Assembly: GCA_040222185.1 (NCBI GenBank)
Contig: JAVKDP010000069.1
Location: 1-7,042, forward strand
Direction: 5' to 3'
From: JAVKDP01 sp040222185
GTDB lineage: Bacteria > Bacteroidota > Rhodothermia > Balneolales > Balneolaceae
Length of the DNA: 7,042 nucleotides
This document shows positions 1 to 6,113 of the stretch, in pieces. The first letter of the stretch is position 1. Each line of letters opens with the position of its first letter. The position numbers and the translations under genes were made by a program. Under the pieces are notes generated by a model. The model was given only the letters and a program-made list of their open reading frames with translations, was not told where the DNA came from and ran no database searches.

Positions 1-729
1 TTAAAAATCGAAATCATCCATAAGTTCGACAGGCTCCTTCGGCATTGCAAGTGCCAAAATGAAATAAACAAAAATATTTGCACCGCTGGTAACCGGAGTT
101 AAGAATAAGAACAGAAACCTGGTAACTGTTGAACTAATACCAAAGTACTTTGCTAATCCACCACAAACTCCTGCAATTTTCTTGTTCGTTCGGGATTTCA
201 TTAAACGTTTAACATGTCGGTATCCATATGCTTCTGATCCAAATAAATCTGAACTGGATGAGCTTGAGTTATAGTCTGTATCCAGATCGTTTCTTAAACT
301 TCCAAAAACATCGGCGCTTTCACCGCCAACAACATCATTCATATTCTTGGTGCTGCTAGTTGTAGATCTTTTTCTTCTCTTTTTCTGCCTTCTCTCTTTT
401 CTTTCCTTTCTTCGATCACCAACAAAAAAACCAAATCCAATTAGAGTAACCAATGCTCCTCCAATTAAAGGCAGTGACGAAATAGCTCCCTCAGTAAATG
501 CTTCTAATCCTCCACCAAGCGGTATTCCAATCCATTGCATTGCAAATGTGAAACCCATAAAGAGCATAAACATTCCTGAGATAGTTGCTAAATTCCAAAT
601 GCCTTTGCCGCTCTCCTTGGGTTCTTCCTTAAGGAAATTCTGCATTGTATTTTGAAGTTCGAAATCATCGAATTCTAATGTTGCAGTTCCTGTTTTTGAA
701 GAGCTTCTTTGTCTGATTTTTTCTGCCAT
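1..729 (-). CDS. PspC-domain inner-membrane protein with extra N-terminal transmembrane module
   Basis: A complete 242-residue protein; its TAA stop is the first three bases of the window. The C-terminal part (about residues 174-230) is a PspC domain. It has the signature IAGVCGGLAKYFG at 185-197, followed by a hydrophobic segment at about 203-229. PspC domains are known from phage-shock and envelope-stress proteins. Unlike a minimal PspC protein of roughly 60-120 residues, this one carries an N-terminal extension with two more predicted membrane segments (about 44-66 and 84-104). Next come a strongly basic, probably cytoplasmic stretch at 105-121 and a polar linker with six serines at 155-160. 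The start is supported by GGAGG at 740-744 (minus-strand sense), ten bases before the ATG. It lies 23 nt downstream of the interrupted cyclo-ligase gene and is probably its operon partner. The domain call is firm; the physiological role is not known from the sequence. Confidence 0.87.
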   Translation of the reverse strand: MAEKIRQRSSSKTGTATLEFDDFELQNTMQNFLKEEPKESGKGIWNLATISGMFMLFMGFTFAMQWIGIPLGGGLEAFTEGAISSLPLIGGALVTLIGFGFFVGDRRKERKERRQKKRRKRSTTSSTKNMNDVVGGESADVFGSLRNDLDTDYNSSSSSSDLFGSEAYGYRHVKRLMKSRTNKKIAGVCGGLAKYFGISSTVTRFLFLFLTPVTSGANIFVYFILALAMPKEPVELMDDFDF

Positions 730-752
730 TTTTTTAATTCCTCCGAAGTTCC

Positions 753-1346
753 CTACGAAGTATTTTTTTCATTGTTACATATATATACCCCGTTTTCTGA
801 AATAAAACCATATATCGGGATATCAAAATTTTCTATTGGAATTTCGTCCAAAATAAAGTCGTCAAATACTAGCCCAAAGTTAGGAATAGAAATGCTTGAT
901 AGAAACCTGTCATAAAAACCTTTTCCATACCCTAATCTATTTCCTTTTTTATCTACACCAAGTAACGGAAGTAATACTAAATTAATTTTAGAAACAGGGA
1001 AAGGTTCTACTTCTTTTGGTTCAAAAACTCCCCATTTATTAGGAATTAAATAATCAAATTATTTTAGTCTAGAGTGGCTCAAAATATTATTAGAAAAGTC
1101 TGTAACCGGCACTATTACCTGCTTACCATCATCTAACATCTTTTGGATAAGAGGGTGAGTATCTATTTCCAATTTTTCATTCATTGAAACAAAACAGTGT
1201 ATAGATTTTGAACTCTTATATTCTACACTACTTAAAACATGCTCACAAACTTTCTTACTCTTTTCTTCCCACTCCTCTTTTAAAAGAGTCTCTCTCTTCT
1301 GTATTAATTTAGTCCTTAATTCTCTTTTTTGAGCAGCAACATCCAT
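753..1346 (-). pseudogene. 5-formyltetrahydrofolate cyclo-ligase, interrupted by an in-frame stop
   Basis: The frame encodes a recognisable full-length 5-formyltetrahydrofolate cyclo-ligase (5-FCL/MTHFS family; ATP-dependent conversion of 5-formyl-THF to 5,10-methenyl-THF). Codon 96 is TAA at 1059-1061. The N-terminal 95 residues fit the family: a basic helix with RxxLxxKRxxL spacing, then FVSMNEKLEIDTHPLI, then GKQVIVPV. Past the TAA the same frame continues for 101 sense codons. These include KWGVFEP and the hallmark NRLGYGKGFYDRF at residues 136-148, ending at a TAG at 753-755. Total length, about 197 codons, matches intact family members of roughly 180-200 residues. There is no frameshift, only the one stop. 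The ATG overlaps the bshC stop by one base (TAATG) with no Shine-Dalgarno, so translation is probably coupled to bshC. A product ending at residue 95 would lack the GYGxGxYDR region and should be inactive. A sequencing or assembly error is the main alternative. Confidence 0.85.
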
Positions 1347-2956
1347 TACAACTTTATGATATGATGAGTAGAAAGATCAATCTCATCGTCTTCAAAATCT
1401 TTTAAAAGTTTGATCCAGATGTCGGTTCCATATTTGTTCATGAAGTAAACCGGTGACACTGATCGTTCTTGTAAACCATCAGGAAAGAGTTGTGATTTAA
1501 TCCTGGCGATCCTGTTTAACTGTGTTTGTTCCTGTTGTTTGATAGACCGAAAAACTCTGCCTTTGAGCTTATCTAATTCGTTAGAGAAACTGGAGACTAC
1601 TTTTCCAACCATTCCTTCAAGAGTTGGATCAATAGTTTTGATTTGTGATAGAGGCCCGTCTACTGTTTCTTCAAGTTTTTCTTTCCATTCACGGAATAAA
1701 CCATCTACATCATTAGAATTGCTATGTGCAACGTAAGTAGCTTCCAGGTCTTCAATTCTTTGATTATAACTACACATTTCAAATGGTAGTTTTGTCATTA
1801 TCCGCTCTATTCCATTTTCGATTAAGGTAGCACTCAGTCTCGGAAAGATGGTAGGCATTTCCAGTTCGAAAACAGGATATAATTCCTTCATTTGAGCATA
1901 ATAAGCTAGTTCGCCAGGACCTGCTACATAGCCAAGGTTTGGTATCAAAACATCCTGAACTACTGGCCTTAAGAAAACATTCGGCGAAAACTTTGATGGA
2001 TTTGAATCAATCATGCTTATGAGCTTTCCCTCATCAAAAGTAAGATCTCCTGCATTCCAGACTTTGCCATTCCTATCGAGCTTTACTCGTCCTTTTTCTT
2101 CATCTATTAAGAAGAGATTGGACTCTCCTACTATTACCTGGCGGTGAAACTCTTCTTCAAGTTTTACGCTTTGGTTCTCCAAAGCATTCTGAATTGAATC
2201 GGCATCTGTTATTGATTTGATAAAGACATCTTTTACCAATTCCTTAAGCGCATCAAAGTTACTTCCAACAATTAAAAGGCCTTCTTCTGAAAAGATAGAG
2301 TTCATTAACTTTGCAAATGCCTCGACATGAGAAAAACCTTCCTGATAGCACTTGTTCAGTATACTCCATAAATCCTCTGAAAAGTCTGTATCAAAAAGTT
2401 CATTCTTAACTTCGTCTGCAAAATCTCTAATGGAACCCATAACAAACTGATCCGATACAGGATGACCATTTCCTTCTTGTTGTAAAGAAATCTTGTGCAG
2501 TGAGTCTTGGCCAGGTATTCCGATAGATGCGATTTCTTCAAAATCATGATCTTCATCTGCCAGCCAAAATACAGGTACAACAGGTTTGTTAAGCTTCTTC
2601 TCAAGTTTCTTTGCTAATACTATTGTAGTGATTGTCTTATATATGGTGAAAAGAGGGCCACCATAAACTCCCAATTGTTGACCTGTTACAACGGCTAGGC
2701 AATCTGGATTCGAGAATTTTTCGAGTTGCGAACTTTGTGAATCTGCTATACCAAGTACTTCATGGTATTTTTTTAAAGCCTGGACAAATTCACCTCGTAA
2801 TTTTTTGGATTGTCCGCTAACTCTAATCTTGCTTAAATCCTCTTCAGAAAAAGGATTTGTAACAAAAAAATCCGACATCTTAGAGAAATCGGATATATAG
2901 GTATTAAATAATTTTGAAAATGGCAGTTGTTGAAACGAACAGAAATTTTCGTGCAC
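1346..2956 (-). CDS. bshC: Bacillithiol biosynthesis cysteine-adding enzyme BshC
   Basis: This 536-residue protein matches BshC (formerly YllA) in length (about 540) and order of motifs. BshC is the putative cysteine ligase that adds Cys to glucosaminyl-malate in the last step of bacillithiol synthesis, in the cytoplasm. Visible family features are AVVTGQQLGVYGGPLFTIYK at 88-107, PVFWLADEDHDFEEI at 128-142 and the block FSPNVFLRPVVQDVLIPNLG at 323-342 followed by YVAGPGELAYYAQ. A long charged helical region, probably the family's coiled coil, spans about 420-490. The tail is FPDGLQERSVSPVYFMNKYG. The start is GTG at 2954-2956; the upstream part (residues 1-26, with PFSKLFNTYI) looks like the usual BshC N-terminus, so the internal ATG at codon 27 is less likely. 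The gene follows the DUF151 gene by 3 nt and overlaps the cyclo-ligase gene by 1 nt. bshA and bshB are not in the window. The family assignment is secure; cysteine addition is inferred from the family. Confidence 0.95.
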   Translation of the reverse strand: MHENFCSFQQLPFSKLFNTYISDFSKMSDFFVTNPFSEEDLSKIRVSGQSKKLRGEFVQALKKYHEVLGIADSQSSQLEKFSNPDCLAVVTGQQLGVYGGPLFTIYKTITTIVLAKKLEKKLNKPVVPVFWLADEDHDFEEIASIGIPGQDSLHKISLQQEGNGHPVSDQFVMGSIRDFADEVKNELFDTDFSEDLWSILNKCYQEGFSHVEAFAKLMNSIFSEEGLLIVGSNFDALKELVKDVFIKSITDADSIQNALENQSVKLEEEFHRQVIVGESNLFLIDEEKGRVKLDRNGKVWNAGDLTFDEGKLISMIDSNPSKFSPNVFLRPVVQDVLIPNLGYVAGPGELAYYAQMKELYPVFELEMPTIFPRLSATLIENGIERIMTKLPFEMCSYNQRIEDLEATYVAHSNSNDVDGLFREWKEKLEETVDGPLSQIKTIDPTLEGMVGKVVSSFSNELDKLKGRVFRSIKQQEQTQLNRIARIKSQLFPDGLQERSVSPVYFMNKYGTDIWIKLLKDFEDDEIDLSTHHIIKL

Positions 2957-2968
2957 TGATTATCCTTT
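2957..2968 (-). promoter_or_regulatory. Ribosome binding site supporting the GTG start of bshC
   Basis: Read on the minus strand, AAAGGA (2968 to 2963) lies six bases before the GTG at 2956. It forms the last two sense codons (Lys-Gly) of the DUF151 gene, directly before that gene's TAA. This arrangement supports translation of bshC from the GTG and coupling to the upstream gene. The spacing is good for a Shine-Dalgarno. Confidence 0.6.
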
Positions 2969-3535
2969 CATTTTTTGAATTTGATCTCTAAGCTTAGCTG
3001 CTTTTTCGTAGTTCTCAGTCTCGATAGCTGTATGAAGGTCTATTTCTAGTTTCTCAAGTTTAGAGAATTCCTGTTTTCCAACAGACAATTTCTCCTTTGA
3101 AGATTTTTTTCCTTTAATAGTATGTTTATCAGGTTCTGTATTAATCCCCGCTTCTGCCAAAACTCTTTCTTCTACATAGATTGAAGACCCAAAGCGTACA
3201 CAAACTGCGATTGCGTCACTAGGCCTGGCGTCAATTTCAAATAATTGATCACCCCTTTCAACTATGATTTTGGCATAAAAAGTACCTTCTGAGAGATCAT
3301 TAATAACTATATACTTTACTGAGAGTTCAAAATTTGAAATAATATTTTTAATTAAGTCATGAGTCATTGGTCTTGGAGGCTTAATATTCTCTAGCTCCAA
3401 TGCAATAGCCTGGGCTTCAAATGATCCAATGATAATCGGTAACCTTCTAGAGCCTTTAGCTTCAGATAGTATTAAGGCGTATGCCCCACCACTGCTTGGG
3501 CTGGTAGAAAGTCCAAGAATTTCCATTAATACCAT
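2960..3535 (-). CDS. Bifunctional nuclease family protein (DUF151) with C-terminal UVR motif
   Basis: The 191-residue protein has two parts. Residues about 4-131 form a DUF151 (bifunctional nuclease, BFN) domain. It is seen in LPIIIGSFEAQAIALELE at 32-49, RPMTHDLI at 55-62 and DARPSDAIAVCVRFGSSIYV at 102-121. After a lysine-rich linker at about 138-155, residues 156-190 form a UvrB/UvrC-type UVR motif (LHTAIETENYEKAAKLRDQIQ), a helical hairpin used for protein contacts. The DUF151 plus UVR pairing is familiar in Bacteroidota. Nuclease activity on DNA and RNA was reported for plant family members; the role of bacterial ones is poorly defined. It is the first gene of the minus-strand cluster. 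The start is uncertain by three codons: ATG at 3535 and ATG at 3526 both lack a clear Shine-Dalgarno, and neither choice affects the domain. Confidence 0.9.
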   Translation of the reverse strand: MVLMEILGLSTSPSSGGAYALILSEAKGSRRLPIIIGSFEAQAIALELENIKPPRPMTHDLIKNIISNFELSVKYIVINDLSEGTFYAKIIVERGDQLFEIDARPSDAIAVCVRFGSSIYVEERVLAEAGINTEPDKHTIKGKKSSKEKLSVGKQEFSKLEKLEIDLHTAIETENYEKAAKLRDQIQKMKG

Positions 3536-3611
3536 CTATCGCGGCCCCAATTTGACAAGTGAATTCTCATATAATTAATGTAGTGAAATTTATCTAAGTC
3601 GTAAACCCATT

Positions 3612-3628
3612 GAGATTTTAAAAATCTC
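3612..3628. repeat. Perfect 17-nt palindrome, possible operator
   Basis: GAGATTTT and AAAATCTC form 8-base arms around a single central A. The element lies roughly mid-way in the divergent intergenic region, upstream of the plus-strand promoter candidate and of the weak minus-strand one. It has no T tract and an essentially absent loop, so it does not look like a terminator. A dimeric regulator site is a possible reading, but arms this AT-rich can arise by chance. Confidence 0.4.
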
Positions 3629-3665
3629 CCTATAGCATGAACTGCCTAATCTAATCATGTGATAT

Positions 3666-3694
3666 TTAACATTGGTTTTTTAAGATAGATTAAT
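3666..3694 (+). promoter_or_regulatory. Candidate sigma70-like promoter for the lipoprotein gene
   Basis: TTAACA at 3666-3671 (five of six to TTGACA) is followed after exactly 17 bases by ATTAAT at 3689-3694 (four of six to TATAAT). Transcription would begin around 3701, leaving a leader of about 30 nt before the ATG. The -10 box is mediocre, and a TAnnTTTG box as used in Bacteroidota was not found here, so this is only a candidate. Confidence 0.33.
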
Positions 3695-3716
3695 CCTGAG
3701 CTTAATATTAAAAACT

Positions 3717-3724
3717 AAAGGAGG
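3717..3724 (+). promoter_or_regulatory. Strong Shine-Dalgarno of the lipoprotein gene
   Basis: AAAGGAGG lies five bases before the ATG at 3730. It is the best ribosome binding site in the window and fixes that start. Most other genes here have weak or no Shine-Dalgarno, which suggests comparatively strong translation of this lipoprotein. Confidence 0.75.
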
Positions 3725-3729
3725 CAGAT

Positions 3730-4233
3730 ATGAGAGCTACTAAAATTTTTACAGTACTAGTTATAGGTTTTTTCGCAACATCATGTGTAACCGAAATTGG
3801 ACCTGCAGGTGAAGATGGAGTAGTTGAAATTTACACATCTACTATAGTCATTAATTCAAATATTGATTTTGGTGTTGTAGATGAATTTGTCTCTATTGCA
3901 TCATATGAATGGAATAACCTTGACGAAGCCACTGTGGATTATGGAGTTGTACTTGGCTACTTACGATTCGAAGGCAGTACAAACTGGCACGCATTACCAT
4001 TTTCTACTCCTTTTGAGAATGATGTAGTTGTACTCAGGTATTCATTTGATATCAATAATTTTGATTTAATTATTGAGGGTGAAGTAGCAGACAATAATGA
4101 AGTGAATGAAGCAATTTTTGATGGTGATGAACTCCGAGTAGTTGCCATACCTTCAAGTTTATTGCTAAAAGGTAAAGGAATTGATTATTCCGACTATGAA
4201 CAGGTAGCCAGATTATACAACCTGGAAAGATGA
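3730..4233 (+). CDS. Small secreted lipoprotein of unknown function with GPAG motif
   Basis: This 167-residue protein begins with a short type II signal peptide: a basic start (MRATK), a hydrophobic core, and a lipobox-like ATSC with the acylated cysteine at residue 19. Directly after the cysteine comes GPAGEDG at 24-30, a single collagen-like turn seen at the same place in many short Bacteroidota lipoproteins. The mature part is acidic and rich in alternating beta-type segments. It contains VDYGVVLGYLRFEGSTNWHALP (split around residues 69-90) and, near the end, DELRVVAIPSSLL at 133-145, which resemble that lipoprotein group. The product should be anchored in the envelope, probably the outer membrane. 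No catalytic motif is visible and no function can be assigned. It is a one-gene unit with its own ribosome binding site and a downstream terminator. Confidence 0.82.
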   Translation: MRATKIFTVLVIGFFATSCVTEIGPAGEDGVVEIYTSTIVINSNIDFGVVDEFVSIASYEWNNLDEATVDYGVVLGYLRFEGSTNWHALPFSTPFENDVVVLRYSFDINNFDLIIEGEVADNNEVNEAIFDGDELRVVAIPSSLLLKGKGIDYSDYEQVARLYNLER

Positions 4234-4260
4234 CCAGACCTAATCCGGGTTTCGTTAGTA

Positions 4261-4292
4261 AAAGAGCTGCATGAATTTGCGGCTCTTTTTTT
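4261..4292 (+). terminator. Intrinsic terminator after the lipoprotein gene
   Basis: AAAGAGCTGC (4261-4270) pairs with GCGGCTCTTT (4279-4288) over ten base pairs with one G-U pair. The loop is 8 nt and the run of T reaches 4292. It begins 27 bases after the lipoprotein stop and separates that gene from the membrane protein downstream, which therefore needs its own promoter. Confidence 0.85.
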
Positions 4293-4331
4293 GACTAGTA
4301 TTTTTTATATCTCTTTTCCATATTTCCGGCC

Positions 4332-5522
4332 ATGCAGGATTGGGCTTCCAGAATAAATAAGTGGACAGGGGTATCCATGAAAACACCAGGGGAAAAAGTT
4401 TTTTTTGTAGCCTGGCTTGGGTTTATCTGCTGCTTGTCCATTTCTTTTCCTTTATGGATACCAGTTAATAACCTCTATCCGCCAGTCCCTGTTTTTGAAT
4501 TCGTTTCTAGTCTTCCTGGCGCATTAAATTATATCATCTCTATTCTTTTTATTTCCCTACTATTTATATCGAACTCACATAAATTTCAGGTGAGAGGTAT
4601 TATTCTGAGTGCGCTTACCCTTCTGGTTTTAGCTTTATCATTTGACTTTCTACGCATTCAACCCTGGGTATTCTATTATTTTTTTGTACTTCTGACCTTT
4701 GCAGTACACCCAATAAACCGCGAATCAGATGTTCTGAATGTCATTAGAATGATGCTAGCCTGTATTTATTTTTGGAGTGGTATTCAAAAACTGAATCATA
4801 CCTTTCTCTTTGATACTTACCCATGGCTAATCGAACCTATGACCAGTTTCATAGCTGAAGGGTTTGCTTCAACACTAACAAGTACTGCACTGCTGGCTCC
4901 TGCAATCGAAATTATCTGTGGTGTCGGGCTACTTTTCAAAAAAACTCAAAAAATCAGCATGTACTTATTAGTATTCATGCATGCTTTTATTCTTTTGATG
5001 TTAGGGCCAATCGGGCACAACTCAAATGTAGTAATCTGGCCCTGGAATATATCTTTCGCAATAATCCTTTATTTGCTATTTAAAGCAGAGACCAATTTCT
5101 CCATTAAAACTTTCTTCCAGCCAGAGAACAGAATCTATAAAACGGGGATATTTATTCTATTCGGACTTCTACCTGCTTTAAGCTTCTTCAACTTATGGCC
5201 AATGTACTTTTCTTCTGCGTTGTATTCTTCAAACAAAGTTAAGTCAGAAATCTTTCTGCCTGAAGAGCTGAAAGAGAAATTACCTGAAAGAGTCATTGAA
5301 AAAATTGACCCTCAAACAAATGGGCTGATACTTAATTTATGGACTCAGAATGAATTGAATGTGGCTAGCTATCCGAATGCCCAGGTTCACAAAAAAACTT
5401 TTATAAGCCTGTGTAATACTTATCCCGATTATGAAATGGAAATGGTTCTGGTAACTAAATCAAAACCCAATATCTTTACCGGGGAAACAGATGAATCAAC
5501 TTTTTTTTGTGATGAACTATAA
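4332..5522 (+). CDS. Polytopic membrane protein, HTTM/DoxX-like, with C-terminal soluble tail
   Basis: A 396-residue protein with about eight or nine hydrophobic segments (near 22-44, 62-80, 87-105, 111-127, 137-153, 182-203, 208-226, 232-250 and 269-289). A largely hydrophilic tail of roughly 100 residues follows. Conserved-looking loops are RMMLACIYFWSGIQKLNHTF at 139-158 and GPIGHNSNVVIWPWNISF at 225-242. Such RM...YFWSGxxKLN and NxNVVxWPWN patterns are typical of HTTM/DoxX-related membrane proteins, some of which are linked to quinone- or vitamin-K-type redox chemistry. That link is not demonstrable here. The tail has two cysteines, C361 and C393, that could form a disulfide if it is periplasmic. 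The first ATG (4332) has no Shine-Dalgarno; an ATG at codon 16 (4377) has one and keeps every membrane segment. Function unknown. Confidence 0.78.
   Translation: MQDWASRINKWTGVSMKTPGEKVFFVAWLGFICCLSISFPLWIPVNNLYPPVPVFEFVSSLPGALNYIISILFISLLFISNSHKFQVRGIILSALTLLVLALSFDFLRIQPWVFYYFFVLLTFAVHPINRESDVLNVIRMMLACIYFWSGIQKLNHTFLFDTYPWLIEPMTSFIAEGFASTLTSTALLAPAIEIICGVGLLFKKTQKISMYLLVFMHAFILLMLGPIGHNSNVVIWPWNISFAIILYLLFKAETNFSIKTFFQPENRIYKTGIFILFGLLPALSFFNLWPMYFSSALYSSNKVKSEIFLPEELKEKLPERVIEKIDPQTNGLILNLWTQNELNVASYPNAQVHKKTFISLCNTYPDYEMEMVLVTKSKPNIFTGETDESTFFCDEL
4367..4371 (+). promoter_or_regulatory. Ribosome binding site favouring the alternative start at 4377
   Basis: AGGGG ends five bases before the ATG at 4377 (codon 16 of the longer reading), whereas nothing comparable precedes the ATG at 4332. 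The shorter form would begin MKTPGEKVFF, placing a basic residue just before the first membrane segment. This is a mild argument for the 381-residue protein. Confidence 0.4.
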
Positions 5523-5550
5523 AGCTTTTTCTATCATAAGTGATTAAAAG

Positions 5551-5640
5551 ATGATTAAAGATCCAGAAAAACTGGCTACTCATGATAAAATTGCAGGCAC
5601 GGTAGCTGTTTACTTATGTGAAAAGAAACCTCGCAGATAA
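5551..5640 (+). pseudogene. Short ORF resembling the C-terminal end of an RDD-family membrane protein
   Basis: A 29-codon ORF begins with ATG at 5551 and ends with TAA at 5638-5640, in the 137-bp gap between the membrane protein and the cupin. It contains THDKIAGTVAVYLCEKK. The pattern HDKxAGTxVv is the classic C-terminal motif of RDD-family membrane proteins, usually just after the last membrane segment. The reading frame is closed upstream by a TAA at 5545-5547, and no RDD membrane segments precede it. There is no convincing Shine-Dalgarno. The simplest reading is the leftover end of a deleted RDD gene; a small expressed peptide or chance similarity are alternatives. Confidence 0.33.
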
Positions 5641-5659
5641 AAAAACCAAACAGATATAA

Positions 5660-6025
5660 ATGAGTAATATAAATTTATTAGAGAAGTTTTCACTTTTCTC
5701 AGAACAATGGACTCCTAAAGTAATTGCGGAAACTAATGGACAATTAGTTAAACTTGCCAAGCTTGAAGGCGAGTTTGTATGGCATAATCATGCTGATGAG
5801 GATGAGCTATTTTACATCGTTAAAGGAGAGCTTCTTCTTCGCTTTCGGGATAAAGATGTGAATTTAGAAGAAGGCGACTTGTATGTAGTTCCTAAAGGAA
5901 TAGATCATTTTCCCATAGCTAAAGAAGAATGCTGGGTTATGCTCATTGAGCCAAAAAATACAAAGCATACAGGTGAAGTTGATTTTGAAGGCACTGTAGA
6001 TATTGAAAAACAGGAGTGGATTTAA
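5660..6025 (+). CDS. Single-domain cupin protein (cupin_2 type)
   Basis: A complete 121-residue small cupin. Motif 1 is intact: G37-x4-H42-x-H44-x4-E49-x6-G56 (EFVWHNHADEDELFYIVKG). Motif 2 is G72-x5-P78-x-G80-x2-H83 (GDLYVVPKGIDH). H42, H44, E49 and H83 are therefore the expected metal ligands of a beta-barrel cupin. The second-motif asparagine is missing, as is common in small cupins. The N-terminus (about 1-30) and the acidic tail after residue 100 complete a free-standing cytoplasmic protein without a signal peptide. Substrate and reaction cannot be read from the sequence; small cupins include isomerases, dioxygenases and sugar- or ligand-binding proteins. The ATG at 5660 follows an A-rich stretch without a clear Shine-Dalgarno. 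It precedes a Gfo/Idh/MocA oxidoreductase in the same direction after 88 bp, so a functional link is possible but unproven. Confidence 0.88.
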   Translation: MSNINLLEKFSLFSEQWTPKVIAETNGQLVKLAKLEGEFVWHNHADEDELFYIVKGELLLRFRDKDVNLEEGDLYVVPKGIDHFPIAKEECWVMLIEPKNTKHTGEVDFEGTVDIEKQEWI

Positions 6026-6113
6026 TACGGGGTTTTTAAGTGGTATCTCCTCTTGGATATCTGAGCTCTTTTTATGACTTTAATCGTCGTAAAATCTCAC
6101 TCAAAAGTTCAAG

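Larger units (their letters stand above)
3536..3729. other. Divergent intergenic region between the nuclease operon and the lipoprotein gene
   Basis: These 194 bp separate two divergently transcribed genes and must hold both promoters. No gene-sized ORF is apparent. On the minus strand a weak sigma70-like pair, TTTACG (3605-3600) and TACATT (3582-3577) with a 17-nt spacer, would start transcription some 35 nt before the DUF151 ATG; the match is only about 4 of 6 at each box. On the plus strand there is a better candidate, listed separately. A perfect palindrome lies between the two, and a second short AT palindrome (TTAATATTAA) at 3702-3711 sits close to the lipoprotein ribosome binding site. 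Confidence 0.6.

Noticed and set aside
347..655. Plus-strand ORF of 102 codons opposite the PspC gene
   Set aside because: It is the antisense shadow of a well-supported gene, with a low-complexity Leu/Phe start mirroring the polybasic region, and no family resemblance or ribosome binding site.
709..915. Plus-strand ORF of 68 codons over the end of the cyclo-ligase gene
   Set aside because: It is antisense to the C-terminal part of the cyclo-ligase frame, whose sense-strand translation carries clear family motifs.
2356..2604. Minus-strand 82-codon ORF in another frame inside bshC
   Set aside because: It lies wholly within the secure bshC coding region and has no recognisable domain.
3957..4148. 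Minus-strand 63-codon ORF inside the lipoprotein gene
   Set aside because: It is a shadow of the lipoprotein frame, Ser-rich and without a ribosome binding site.
4291..4331. Promoter for the membrane protein starting at TTGACT (4291-4296)
   Set aside because: The -35-like box overlaps the terminator T tract and no acceptable -10 box lies 16-18 bases downstream.
6042..6073. Possible terminator after the cupin (GGTATC pairing with GATATC, then a later T run)
   Set aside because: The stem is only six pairs including one G-U, it is AT-rich, and the T run starts several bases after the stem, so it is too weak to call.
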